The notes beneath the pieces were generated by a model that was given only the letters and a program-made list of their open reading frames with translations, was not told where the DNA came from and made no database searches. Source: an uncultured Chryseobacterium sp. (GTDB taxonomy: Bacteria > Bacteroidota > Bacteroidia > Flavobacteriales > Weeksellaceae). Taken from it: a stretch of DNA of 64,000 nucleotides. How positions within the stretch are numbered: the stretch's first letter is position 1; each line of letters begins with the position of its first letter. The stretch covers positions 90,433 to 154,432 of the forward strand of contig CAJYWD010000004.1 of NCBI GenBank assembly GCA_913778505.1, read 5' to 3'. Position numbers and translations under genes: made by a program. Shown piece by piece: positions 37,162-45,645 of the stretch.

Positions 37162-37210
37162 TTGTAATATCATTGTAAATCGATTTACAAACAAACATAA
37201 CTGTTAATCA
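37162..37210. promoter_or_regulatory. Conserved block upstream of lipoprotein B, perfect 18-bp palindrome
   Basis: TTGTAAATCGATTTACAA (37173-37190) is a perfect palindrome and the surrounding block matches that at 35059-35109 with few differences and one 3-nt gap. It lies about 100 bp before the start codon, just upstream of the -33 region. Confidence 0.6.
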
Positions 37211-37220
37211 GTTTTTTACA

Positions 37221-37790
37221 TCAAAATTGATAATGAAAAGCCGGTGTAATTAAGGCGTCTAATGGTATGTCAGTCGGGTCTACATTAATGATATCTTCTT
37301 TCGGATCAAATAAATTAATTCCAATTTTATTGCGGATTTTTAAATGAGATAAAAAGAATCTATCATAAAAACCCTTTCCATATCCTACACGATTTCCGAA
37401 ACGATCGCAATATAAGAGAGGAGTCAAAACACAATCCAAATCCTCACTGGAAGCACAATCAGCAACAGGTTCCGTAATTCCCCAATCATTATCTTCGAAT
37501 TGAGAATCAGGGAAAATCTCCACAGAGATCATTTCTTCTCCTTTAATTTTTGGCACAAAAACTCGAACTTTGTTATCAAAAAAATAATCAATGAAAATCC
37601 AGGTATTGATCTCATTAAGTTTTGTAATCGGTAAAAAAACATTAATCTTTTGATTTTCAACAATATTAAGTTGTAAAATGAATTGTTCAAATATTTTTTC
37701 GGACAAAAAATTGACCTCATCTTTCGACAAGGCCATTCTTTTCTCTTTATAAATCGTTCTGAGTTCTTTTTTTGTGAGACTGAGACTCAT
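37221..37790 (-). CDS. 5-formyltetrahydrofolate cyclo-ligase
   Basis: Converts 5-formyl-THF to methenyl-THF with ATP, feeding one-carbon metabolism. 189 residues with the family motif DRFGNRVGYGKGFYDRFF near residue 130 and the N-terminal KKELRTIYKEKR. Downstream partner of trhO, 13 nt after its stop, so the two are likely co-transcribed. Confidence 0.9.
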   Translation of the reverse strand: MSLSLTKKELRTIYKEKRMALSKDEVNFLSEKIFEQFILQLNIVENQKINVFLPITKLNEINTWIFIDYFFDNKVRVFVPKIKGEEMISVEIFPDSQFEDNDWGITEPVADCASSEDLDCVLTPLLYCDRFGNRVGYGKGFYDRFFLSHLKIRNKIGINLFDPKEDIINVDPTDIPLDALITPAFHYQF

Positions 37791-37803
37791 GATAAAATTT
37801 AAT

Positions 37804-39171
37804 TTAGTCTTCCAGAATTTTATATAGTTTATCCGATAATCTTACTCTGAATGGCAATTCAAAAGTAATCTGGTCTCCCTCTTTAGCTGTATCGCTGAAA
37901 TTACCGTTAACATAAATATTATTGACAAGCACTTGCTGCTCGCCAGTGGTAGGTCCGGAAATCAAAATCCTGTCTCCTACTTTCAGCTCACCATTCTCCA
38001 CCAGAAATTGAGCGATTGTAGACTTTGAATAATAATGTTCGGCCTTACCAATTAAAGTCTTTTTGACTTTGATTTTTTGTCGAATGTCTTTACTTTCAGC
38101 AGTTGTAGCTTTTGCCAAGGTCTGAGTTGAAGAATCTCCTGACTTCTTGAATTTCAAAGCCTTTGACTTTCCTTTGCGGAAAATCTTATTGCCCACCTGC
38201 AAACCTTTTCTTTTGGCCACCTGCTCTTCCCAAGGTAAATGGATCGTTTCCTGGCACTCGGTGGAACAGCAATTTTCCATAGCTGCTTTACACTCATCGC
38301 ACTGGATGAATAAAAGATGACAGGCATCATTCGCACAATTCGTATGATTATCACATGGCTTTCCGCATTGATGACATTGAGAAATGATATCGTCTGTGAT
38401 ACGCTCACCTAAACGGTGATCAAAGACGAAATTTTTTCCGACAAATTTACTTTCCACTTGTTCTTCCTTGATCTGACGCGCGTATTCTATGATTCCGCCT
38501 TCCAGTTGATAGACGTTTTTAAAACCCTGGTGTTTAAAATAAGCGCTCGCTTTTTCACAACGGATTCCGCCGGTGCAGTACATCAACAGGTTTTTATCTT
38601 CTTTGAAATCCTGTAATTGCTCATTGATAATCGGCAAACTTTCTCGGAAATTCTCCACATCCGGAGTAATAGCGCCTTGAAAATGTCCTACTTCACTTTC
38701 GTAATGGTTTCTAAAATCTACCACAATCGTATTCGGATCCTCCAGCATCCGGTTAAATTCCTGAGCTTTCAGGTGAATGCCTTTATTGGTCACATCAAAA
38801 GTTTCGTCATTCAGACCGTCTGCAACAATTTTATTTCTGACCTTGATGGTTAACTTTAAAAAAGAATGATTATCCTGCTCTACTGCCACATTCAGGCGGA
38901 TGCCCTTCATAAAATCATAAATTTCCAGCGTTTCCCGGAAAGCCTCGAAATTGTCCGAAGGCACACTCATCTGAGCATTGATGCCTTCCGTGGCCACATA
39001 GATACGACCGAGCGCATCCAGGGCGTTCCAGGCTATAAATAATTCGTCACGAAATTTCTTGGGATCTTCAATTTTGGCGTACGCATAGAAAGACAGAGTG
39101 AGGCGCTCTTTTCCGGCCTCATCAATAAGTCGAGCTCTTTCTTCTGCGCTTAAGGTGTTGTACAGTTGCAT
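37804..39171 (-). CDS. trhO: tRNA uridine(34) hydroxylase, rhodanese-like
   Basis: Hydroxylates U34 of tRNA in the oxygen-dependent path to 5-methoxy/carboxymethoxy-uridine. The N-terminal domain has FYAYAKIEDPKKF and EGINAQMS typical of YceA/TrhO. The rhodanese domain carries YCTGGIRCEKAS with the active-site Cys. The C-terminal extension has a Cys/His-rich zinc-binding segment (CHQCGKPCDNH, CDECKAAMENCC) and a final small domain, as is usual in Bacteroidota but absent in E. coli. 455 residues. Confidence 0.93.
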   Translation of the reverse strand: MQLYNTLSAEERARLIDEAGKERLTLSFYAYAKIEDPKKFRDELFIAWNALDALGRIYVATEGINAQMSVPSDNFEAFRETLEIYDFMKGIRLNVAVEQDNHSFLKLTIKVRNKIVADGLNDETFDVTNKGIHLKAQEFNRMLEDPNTIVVDFRNHYESEVGHFQGAITPDVENFRESLPIINEQLQDFKEDKNLLMYCTGGIRCEKASAYFKHQGFKNVYQLEGGIIEYARQIKEEQVESKFVGKNFVFDHRLGERITDDIISQCHQCGKPCDNHTNCANDACHLLFIQCDECKAAMENCCSTECQETIHLPWEEQVAKRKGLQVGNKIFRKGKSKALKFKKSGDSSTQTLAKATTAESKDIRQKIKVKKTLIGKAEHYYSKSTIAQFLVENGELKVGDRILISGPTTGEQQVLVNNIYVNGNFSDTAKEGDQITFELPFRVRLSDKLYKILED

Positions 39172-39223
39172 GCTATAAACGTTTTAAGTGAGAAAAATAA
39201 TGGCGCAAAGATAGGGATTTTTG

Positions 39224-39251
39224 GTTGATAATTGTTGGTTGATAGTTGTCA
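39224..39251. repeat. Four 7-bp units
   Basis: GTTGATA, ATTGTTG, GTTGATA, GTTGTCA in a 28-bp block upstream of trhO. Same length and word class as the arms of the leuS insertion at 62371. Confidence 0.55.
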
Positions 39252-39280
39252 GGAATTCATTATGTGATTAAATCATTTAA

Positions 39281-39550
39281 TTGGACAATAAAGGCTGTTA
39301 AGTAAACCATCAAAGGAATAAAGTAGACTGTCAAAGGTATTGAGTAAATATCCAAAGCACTTGAGTAAGCAATCAAGGATGTTGAGTAGACCACCAAAGG
39401 TCTTAAGTAGATTGTCAAAGGTCTTGAGTAGACTGTCAAATGAGTTAAGTAGATAATCAGAAGAGTAAAGTTGACTGTTATAGAAAGAAGATCGATTGTT
39501 ACAAGTTAAGTAGATCGTTACAAGAGTTAAATAGAGTGTTACAGATAAAA
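39281..39550. repeat. 21-bp tandem repeat, about 13 degenerate copies
   Basis: The spacer 39172-39619 is dominated by units of 21 bp starting AGTAGACTGTCAAAGG. Copies at 39301, 39322, 39343, 39364, 39385, 39406, 39427, 39448 and 39469 keep exact 21-bp register; later copies show a 20-bp unit and decay. On the minus strand the array is open for 94 codons (39273-39557) and would encode 7-residue repeats such as LLKTFDN and LLNTFDS. Whether it is translated is unknown; there is no obvious ribosome-binding site. Confidence 0.8.
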
Positions 39551-39592
39551 TTAACATTGAATGTACCCTGCTTTAAAACAATTAATCTTTAT

Positions 39593-39600
39593 TATATTTA
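39593..39600 (+). promoter_or_regulatory. Weak -7 box of the DPP-IV gene
   Basis: TATATTTA, one mismatch from TAnnTTTG, 20 bp before the start codon. Confidence 0.3.
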
Positions 39601-39619
39601 CGTCATTAAAATTTGAAAA

Positions 39620-41755
39620 ATGAAGAAAGTTCTCTTATCTGTTGTTTTAATGACAGCAGTTTTCTCACAAAACATAAATGCACAAGAAATTACATTAGAT
39701 AAAATCTACTCCGGCTATTACCGTGGAAAAGGAATCGCAGGAATTGCATCCCTGAATGATGGAGAAAACTACGCTACGATTGAGAAAGATGGTATCGCCA
39801 AGTATAATTATAAAACGTCTCAGAAATCCGGCAACATTGTGGACGGAAGCTTTGAGTCTTATATTTTTTCGGCGGACGAATCCCGGATCTTGCTTCAAAA
39901 AGAAAGCCAGGATATTTACAGACATTCGTTCTTAGGAAAGTTTGATGTGAAGGACCTGAAATCAAATAAAGTAATGCCACTTAATAATGGAAATTGGATT
40001 CAGGAACCAAAATTTTCTCCGGACGGAAGTAAAGTGGCTTTCATTGTAGACAATAATTTGTTTTATCAGGATTTGACTTCGGGGAAAATCACTCAAATCA
40101 CGACTGACGGGAAGAAAAACTCTATTATTAATGGATTGGGAGATTGGGTTTATGAAGAGGAATTTGGCCATGCGGATTATTATCAATGGAACAAAGCCGG
40201 TGATGCGATTGTTTTTGTGAGATTTGATGAGTCCAAAGTTCCGGAAATCTATATTCCAATCTACGGAAAATCGCTTTATCCAACTGAGATGCGCTACAAA
40301 TATCCAAAAGCCGGCGAAAACAACTCAACCGTAACGGCGAATCTTTATCAATTAAATTCCGGGAAAACTGCGGTTTTGAACTTGGGAAGCTTCGAGAATT
40401 ATTACATTCCGCAACTTTGGCAGACGAATGGCAAAGACGAAATCGTGCTGGCGACCAGCAACAGACATCACAATCACGTGGACTTGCTGAAAGTGGATAC
40501 CAAATCCGGCAATGTAACCAAACTTCTTACTGAAACCGACAATGCGTGGATAGAAACCGACAATCTGACTTTGGAATTTCTGGATGACAACTCGTTCCTT
40601 TGGGCTTCGGAACGTGATGGTTACAGACAATTGTATTGGTACGAACCGGCCGGAAAATTGAAAAAGCAAGTGGCAAAAGGCGATTGGGAAATCACCGATT
40701 ACTACGGATACAACCCGAAAACTAAGGAAGCTTACATCCAAACCACGGAGAAAGGCAGCCTGAATAAAGTGGTTTCCAAGCTGAACATCAACACAGGAAA
40801 AACAACTTTGATTTCTTATCCGGAAGGAAACAATTCGGCAGCGTTCAGCAAAACATTTAACTATTTCATCAATACCACATCTACAGCGGGAACACCTTAC
40901 CGATATGTGTTAAAAGACGCCACAGGAAAGGAAATCAAGGAGCTTCAGAATAATAATGAACTGCTTTCCAAACTTCAGAAAGACAATTTCGTAACAAAAG
41001 AATTCCTTACCATTCCGAACGCGGTTGGTGACCAGCTGAACGCCTGGATCATCAAACCGAAAAACTTTGACCCGAAGAAAAAATATCCATTATTTATGTT
41101 CCAATATTCCGGTCCGGGCTCTCAGCAGGTTTCCAATTCCTGGGACGGCGGAAACGGCATCTGGTTCGAAATGCTGGCTCAGAAAGGTTACGTTGTCGCG
41201 TGTGTTGATGGCCGCGGCACAGGTTACAAAGGTGCAAGATTCAAAAAAGTGATTTATAAGCAACTGGGGAAGTACGAAATCGAAGACCAGATTACTGCGG
41301 CGAAATGGTTCGGAAATCAATCCTATATTGATAAATCTAGAATCGGAATATTCGGCTGGAGTTTTGGCGGTTACATGAGTTCTTTGGCTCTGACAAAAGG
41401 TGCGGATGTTTTCAAACTGGGAATTGCCGTAGCGCCTGTGACGAACTGGAGATATTATGACACGGTTTACACAGAAAAATTCCTGCAGACGCCACAGGAA
41501 AACCCGGAAGGTTATGACCAGAATTCACCGACAACTTTTGCTAATTTGCTGAAAGGAAAATTCCTTTTAATCCACGGAACGGCGGATGATAACGTTCATT
41601 TCCAGAACTCTATGGAGTTTTCGGAAGCACTGATTCAGAATAAAAAACAGTTTGATTTTATGGCTTATCCGGATAAAAACCACGGCATTTATGGTGGACA
41701 GACCAGACCTCAGCTGTATGAGAAGATGACGAATTTTATTTTGGAGAATTTGTAA
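39620..41755 (+). CDS. Secreted dipeptidyl peptidase IV (S9B family)
   Basis: Removes Xaa-Pro dipeptides from peptides in the periplasm. Signal peptide to about 22 (NINAQE). The N-terminal beta-propeller covers about 40-460 with the double-Glu motif region YEEEFGH, which binds the peptide N terminus. The catalytic domain has Ser581 in GWSFGGY, an Asp in GTADDNVHF and His in DKNHGIYG. 711 residues, normal for bacterial DPP-IV. Together with the POT transporters it fits peptide use. Confidence 0.93.
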   Translation: MKKVLLSVVLMTAVFSQNINAQEITLDKIYSGYYRGKGIAGIASLNDGENYATIEKDGIAKYNYKTSQKSGNIVDGSFESYIFSADESRILLQKESQDIYRHSFLGKFDVKDLKSNKVMPLNNGNWIQEPKFSPDGSKVAFIVDNNLFYQDLTSGKITQITTDGKKNSIINGLGDWVYEEEFGHADYYQWNKAGDAIVFVRFDESKVPEIYIPIYGKSLYPTEMRYKYPKAGENNSTVTANLYQLNSGKTAVLNLGSFENYYIPQLWQTNGKDEIVLATSNRHHNHVDLLKVDTKSGNVTKLLTETDNAWIETDNLTLEFLDDNSFLWASERDGYRQLYWYEPAGKLKKQVAKGDWEITDYYGYNPKTKEAYIQTTEKGSLNKVVSKLNINTGKTTLISYPEGNNSAAFSKTFNYFINTTSTAGTPYRYVLKDATGKEIKELQNNNELLSKLQKDNFVTKEFLTIPNAVGDQLNAWIIKPKNFDPKKKYPLFMFQYSGPGSQQVSNSWDGGNGIWFEMLAQKGYVVACVDGRGTGYKGARFKKVIYKQLGKYEIEDQITAAKWFGNQSYIDKSRIGIFGWSFGGYMSSLALTKGADVFKLGIAVAPVTNWRYYDTVYTEKFLQTPQENPEGYDQNSPTTFANLLKGKFLLIHGTADDNVHFQNSMEFSEALIQNKKQFDFMAYPDKNHGIYGGQTRPQLYEKMTNFILENL

Positions 41756-41761
41756 AAAGCA

Positions 41762-41789
41762 GGAAGTCGGAAGATTGAGGCTGGAAGAT
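41762..41789. repeat. Four 7-bp units
   Basis: GGAAGTC, GGAAGAT, TGAGGCT, GGAAGAT directly after the DPP-IV gene: again 28 bp as four units of seven. Confidence 0.5.
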
Positions 41790-41792
41790 AAA

Positions 41793-41829
41793 AAAAACCG
41801 CAAAGAGATATTTTCTTTTGCGGTTTTTT
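41793..41829 (+). terminator. Terminator after the DPP-IV gene
   Basis: AAAAACCGCAAA and TTTTGCGGTTTTT form a stem with T run. Its last bases overlap the end of the toxin pseudogene on the other strand. Confidence 0.75.
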
Positions 41830-42130
41830 ATAATCTTGTTACACAAATCGTGGGATTTCTGGATGTGTGATAAACTCCAAGTACGAGGATTGAATGATTG
41901 GAATCAAAATATTGATAATGAATTCCAAATGGAAAATTTTTCAAATAACAAATTCTGCAGATATTATATTTAATTTCTTTTGACAAAGGATTGTCTGACA
42001 GAAATTTAATCTGATTGTCAAACTCTTAGAAAAATCTGTCGACCAATTTTTGATTTACTTTCTTGTACTAATCTTTGATTTCCTTCAAGTCTGTTTTTAC
42101 AAAAGGAGAAAAATCAATTCTACTTTTCAT
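41828..42130 (-). pseudogene. ParE/RelE-type toxin pseudogene with two in-frame stop codons
   Basis: Reading from the ATG at 42130, one frame runs 100 codons to TAA at 41828-41830, interrupted by TAG at codon 21 (42068-42070) and TAA at codon 35 (42026-42028). The translation around the stops, FVKTDLKEIKD-stop-YKKVNQ and DRFF-stop-EFDNQIKFLSDNP, is ParE-like (usual DLKEIxxWYxxxxxGLGxRF pattern), as is the C-terminal FPFGIHYQYFD and LGVYHTSRNP. The first stop sits where Trp is common and the second where Lys/Glu is. Start overlaps the antitoxin stop by 11 nt. Toxin function is lost. Confidence 0.8.
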
Positions 42131-42368
42131 CTTTCAACATTGTGATGTAATCATTCATTTCAGATTCTGAAACAATACTTGTTGGGTTTTCCGAAATGTA
42201 CTTTAATCTTTTTTGAGTTTCCTCAATTTGCCAATCGTAAATTTTGTCTTGATTATTTTTTGATAAGTATTTAAATTTCAAAAAATCGACAAAGTCATTA
42301 ACCTCCTCATATAAATCTGTAGGCAACGACTTAATATTATTTTCCAAATCTTTTATTGTGATTTCCAT
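42120..42368 (-). CDS. Antitoxin of the DUF2281 type
   Basis: 82 residues with LPTDLYEEVNDFVDFLKFKY, a helical DUF2281-like antitoxin N terminus. It is placed directly upstream of, and overlapping, the toxin pseudogene, as expected for a type II pair. Since the toxin is dead, the antitoxin may persist as a neutral remnant or may inhibit a related toxin elsewhere. Confidence 0.75.
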   Translation of the reverse strand: MEITIKDLENNIKSLPTDLYEEVNDFVDFLKFKYLSKNNQDKIYDWQIEETQKRLKYISENPTSIVSESEMNDYITMLKDEK

Positions 42369-42389
42369 TTTTTAAATGTTTAGCTTTAT

Positions 42390-42397
42390 CAAAGTTA
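42390..42397 (-). promoter_or_regulatory. Candidate -7 box of the antitoxin gene
   Basis: TAACTTTG on the minus strand matches TAnnTTTG, 21 bp before the start. Confidence 0.4.
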
Positions 42398-42449
42398 GCG
42401 ATTTTTTTAATTGACGGTAAAAAGCTATCTTTAAATACATTCTAAAATT

Positions 42450-43064
42450 ATGATTCGCAAAATCGCCATTCTTACTCTATCATTAATGAACATTATGATT
42501 TTCAGTCAAAATGATAAAGACGTATTACTGCTGTACAAAAGTGTGATTGAAAAATCAGACTCGTTATCAGCGATTGGGAAAATTTCGCAAATTGATTCTA
42601 AAAAAGTTCTTTCGGACGCCAAATCAGCCGACAAGGAATATCCCGAAAGCTATTTCAAAAAATCGATGGAATATTTCAGAAACTGCGGGTATAATGAAAG
42701 CGCATTCCTATTCTATCTGGGAAAAATGAGAGCGGAAGACCTTAACCATTCAGGCGGAAAAGAATATTATAATCCCAGCGAAGAATACCAGGTTTATCTG
42801 GAAGAAGGACTGTTCATCTACCTTTCTGCTGATGCCGCCAACTATGCGCAGATCCTCAAGATGGCTCTGGAATATTACCTTAACAATCCTTATAGTTACA
42901 TCAGCAAAACCAAAGGCTATCAAAAACTGAAAGATCCTAAAAATTATTCTCAACTGATTAAAGTTTTGGAAGGCGAAAAGACAAAAGTCCAGGCGGAACT
43001 AAACGCACAACGGGACGAAATGATCAGTCGTATTGAGCCATATTTTCAGATGCTGAAAGAATAA
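42450..43064 (+). CDS. Secreted protein of unknown function
   Basis: 204 residues with a signal peptide of about 20 residues (IMIFSQ). The remainder is helical and tyrosine-rich in the middle (MEYFRNCGYNESAFLFYLGKM), reminiscent of a TPR-like or four-helix solenoid. A weak -7 box TATCTTTA lies at 42427-42434. No family recognised; monocistronic. Confidence 0.6.
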   Translation: MIRKIAILTLSLMNIMIFSQNDKDVLLLYKSVIEKSDSLSAIGKISQIDSKKVLSDAKSADKEYPESYFKKSMEYFRNCGYNESAFLFYLGKMRAEDLNHSGGKEYYNPSEEYQVYLEEGLFIYLSADAANYAQILKMALEYYLNNPYSYISKTKGYQKLKDPKNYSQLIKVLEGEKTKVQAELNAQRDEMISRIEPYFQMLKE

Positions 43065-43120
43065 AATCGTTCGAAGTGGCCTCATTTGAAACGCAACTTC
43101 GATTATTAAATTTAAAATCC

Positions 43121-43128
43121 TATTTTTG
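43121..43128 (+). promoter_or_regulatory. Candidate -7 box of the first POT gene
   Basis: TATTTTTG matches TAnnTTTG, 23 bp before the ATG at 43152. It supports that start rather than the GTG at 43137. Confidence 0.4.
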
Positions 43129-43151
43129 GGAACGTTGTGAAAATTGACACT

Positions 43152-44822
43152 ATGAAGACCAAACATCCAAAAGGATTACCTTATTTGTTTTTTACCGAGA
43201 TGTGGGAACGTTTCGGATATTATCTGATTCTCGGCATTTTTGTACTCTATCTGATACAGCCACAGGGCGTGGGCGGCGGACTCGGGATTCCGGATAAAGA
43301 CGCCGACGATATTTTCGGGACTTTTATCGCCCTCACCTATCTCACGCCGTTCCTGGGCGGCTTTTTAGCAGACCGCGTTTTGGGATATGTCAAATCCATT
43401 TACATTGGCGGCGTTCTGATGGCCATTGGTTACATTGGCGTGGGTATTTTCAAAGATTTACCACTTTTTTACACTTCTCTTGGATTAATTATTGTCGGCA
43501 ATGGCTTTTTTAAACCAACTATATCTACCCTTCTCGGTAATCTGTACTCCGAAGAGCCTTACAAAGCGAACAAAGATTCCGGCTATAACATCTTTTATAT
43601 GGGAATCAATATCGGGGCTTTTATCTGCAATATCATTGCGGCATTCATGCGCAACAAATTTGGCTGGGGCGAGGCCTTTATCACGGCCGGCGTCGGGATG
43701 CTGCTCGGATTGGTCATTTTCAGCATGGGAATGAAACATTACAGGCACGCTGCGGTAATGAAACCAAGCCAGGAAGGCGACACCAAACTGTCCGAAATAT
43801 TGATGAAAGTCTTCGTTCCGGCCATTATTGCGGGCATCATCGGCTGGTTTGTCCCAACTATAATTCTGGGAACAAATATCTTTGGAAGCACGAATACGGA
43901 CGCATTTATCTTCGCCTGTGTTCCGGTGATTTACTTTTATGTTTCGCTGTATTTCAAATCGAATCCATTAGAAAAACCGGCGATTGGCGCTTTGCTCTCA
44001 ATATTCCTGATTAGTATGTTTTTCTGGGCAGTTTTCAAACAGAATGGAACAGCATTGACCCGTTGGGCGAATTACTACACCGACAGAAGTGTTTCCGAGA
44101 AAGTCGAAAAACCTTTGGCTTCGCTTTATTTGGTTGAAGAAAAAAGCTATGCCGATAAAGAAACGCCGGTTTATGACGAACAATTCCGCTCTCAGAAAGA
44201 TGCAGATGGGAAGGCATTAAAGGAAACAGGAAAAGACATCTATTTCAGAAATATCACAGCTGAGAAAAAAGCAGAATTAGGATCCAATACCGGGAATCCT
44301 GTTTTCTTATACAATACAGAACTCTTCCAGTCCATTAATCCGTTTTGGGTAATTGCTTTAACGCCAGTCATTGTAGGTTTTTGGGCAATGCTCAGAAAAC
44401 GTGGCAAAGAACCTCTGACGCCAACCAAAATCGTGTTGGGACTTTTCATCACAAGTCTGTCCTGCCTGGTAATGGTTGCCGCCGTGTATGCAGGAAATAA
44501 TGGTGCAGAAAAAGTGTCTGCGCTGTGGCTGGTGGCAGGTTACGGTGTGGTGACCATCGGCGAACTTTGTCTTTCGCCCATGGGATTATCCTTTGTGTCC
44601 AAATTATCTCCGGCAAGATTGACGGCTTTAATGATGGGCGGATTCTTCCTCGCCAACTCTGTTGGGAATAAATTGTCGGGAATCCTGGCCAGCACCTGGT
44701 ACAATTATGAAAACAAAGCCAACTATTTTCTGGTGAACTTCGCCCTTTTGATTTTTGCAACGCTCCTGGGATTGATGATGCTGAAAAGGCTCAACCGCAT
44801 CATGAAAGCGAGCGGACATTGA
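43152..44822 (+). CDS. POT family proton-coupled peptide transporter 1
   Basis: Imports di- and tripeptides with protons. ExxERFxYY appears as TEMWERFGYY. The start ATG at 43152 is preferred over a GTG at 43137. A hydrophilic loop between middle helices (about residues 315-380, rich in Lys/Glu) is much longer than in the two neighbours. About 556 residues with about 12-14 helices. First of three POT genes in 6.8 kb. Confidence 0.9.
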   Translation: MKTKHPKGLPYLFFTEMWERFGYYLILGIFVLYLIQPQGVGGGLGIPDKDADDIFGTFIALTYLTPFLGGFLADRVLGYVKSIYIGGVLMAIGYIGVGIFKDLPLFYTSLGLIIVGNGFFKPTISTLLGNLYSEEPYKANKDSGYNIFYMGINIGAFICNIIAAFMRNKFGWGEAFITAGVGMLLGLVIFSMGMKHYRHAAVMKPSQEGDTKLSEILMKVFVPAIIAGIIGWFVPTIILGTNIFGSTNTDAFIFACVPVIYFYVSLYFKSNPLEKPAIGALLSIFLISMFFWAVFKQNGTALTRWANYYTDRSVSEKVEKPLASLYLVEEKSYADKETPVYDEQFRSQKDADGKALKETGKDIYFRNITAEKKAELGSNTGNPVFLYNTELFQSINPFWVIALTPVIVGFWAMLRKRGKEPLTPTKIVLGLFITSLSCLVMVAAVYAGNNGAEKVSALWLVAGYGVVTIGELCLSPMGLSFVSKLSPARLTALMMGGFFLANSVGNKLSGILASTWYNYENKANYFLVNFALLIFATLLGLMMLKRLNRIMKASGH

Positions 44823-44840
44823 TGATGATTATCCTTAATC

Positions 44841-44868
44841 AGTGATAAATTGATAATTGATGAATGGC
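44841..44868. repeat. Four 7-bp units
   Basis: AGTGATA, AATTGAT, AATTGAT, GAATGGC, just after the first POT gene. Confidence 0.4.
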
Positions 44869-44947
44869 ATGACAATTACAGCTGATGCATTATAATGGCT
44901 AATGCATCTATGTAAATCCTTCTAGTATCAATAGCAGCCTTGTATGG

Positions 44948-44992
44948 AACAGTTCAATACCCTCGTAGTGAACCTCTCCCTACGAGGCTGTT
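44948..44992. repeat. Structured GC-rich hairpin
   Basis: CCTCGTAG (44961-44968) and CTACGAGG (44980-44987) are perfect arms with AACAG/CTGTT as an outer stem, in a spacer richer in G and C than its neighbours (44823-45026). No T run. It may be a small structured RNA, a repeat remnant or a terminator. Confidence 0.4.
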
Positions 44993-45026
44993 GGCATCTC
45001 CACTACGCCCGATTGGATGGTCGCAT

Positions 45027-45515
45027 TCACGTACTGATTTTCTGAAAGGCTAATCTTGGTGTTCCGTCTGCCACGTGGATGATTCCGCATGGTTGATAGC
45101 CTAATCTTTCAAGAACTTTTTGCATTGGAGTATTAGTTTCATGAGTGTCAATTCTGATATTAGGGAATTGGGTAAAACACCATTCGAAACAGAATTGAGC
45201 CACACCTTTTGCTTTGCCATTGGAAGCAAGACGATGAATGACACCATATTTTTCCTCATCCAGCCAGTTTCCGTTTTCGATGATTGCATAATTTGGGTCA
45301 TCGCCTATAATAAAGTCAAAAGTAGCCACCACATTTTCACCATTAAAAATCAGATAGTTAAAGCCATTTTTCACACTCTCCAACATCAACTCTTTGGATG
45401 GATAGCCATTGATCCACTGCACATTATTACCATTGGCACGCATGGATTGTCTGGCGATGCTGATACATTCCATAATAAGGTCGATGTCTTCCGGAGTAGA
45501 TTTTCTGATTTCCAT
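45027..45515 (-). CDS. GNAT family N-acetyltransferase
   Basis: 162 residues with the GNAT start IRKSTPEDID, the core strand IHRLASNGKAKGVAQ that includes the acetyl-CoA-binding pattern, and ERLGYQPCGII near the end. Substrate unknown. It lies opposite in direction between two POT genes. Confidence 0.85.
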   Translation of the reverse strand: MEIRKSTPEDIDLIMECISIARQSMRANGNNVQWINGYPSKELMLESVKNGFNYLIFNGENVVATFDFIIGDDPNYAIIENGNWLDEEKYGVIHRLASNGKAKGVAQFCFEWCFTQFPNIRIDTHETNTPMQKVLERLGYQPCGIIHVADGTPRLAFQKIST

Positions 45516-45530
45516 AGCGCTGGTTTAAAG

Positions 45531-45558
45531 GATAATTGATGAATAATTAGTGATAAAA
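45531..45558. repeat. Four 7-bp units
   Basis: GATAATT, GATGAAT, AATTAGT, GATAAAA upstream of the GNAT gene, again 28 bp. Confidence 0.4.
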
Positions 45559-45605
45559 GTTTGCGTATCGGTTGCAATTTAACTGTCCCGTTTATGAAAA
45601 AAAAC

Positions 45606-45613
45606 TATATTTG
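45606..45613 (+). promoter_or_regulatory. Candidate -7 box of the second POT gene
   Basis: TATATTTG matches TAnnTTTG; the leader to the ATG at 45646 is about 27 nt. Confidence 0.4.
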
Positions 45614-45645
45614 TTACCTTTAAGAAAATTTAACAATTAATTGAT

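Noticed and set aside
39281..39550. CRISPR array
   Set aside because: Units are contiguous and degenerate at 21 bp with no unique spacers, and no cas genes are present.
39273..39557. 94-codon gene on the minus strand of the tandem array
   Set aside because: Kept as a finding, not annotated as a gene: open frame follows from the repeat and there is no ribosome-binding site or homolog known to me.
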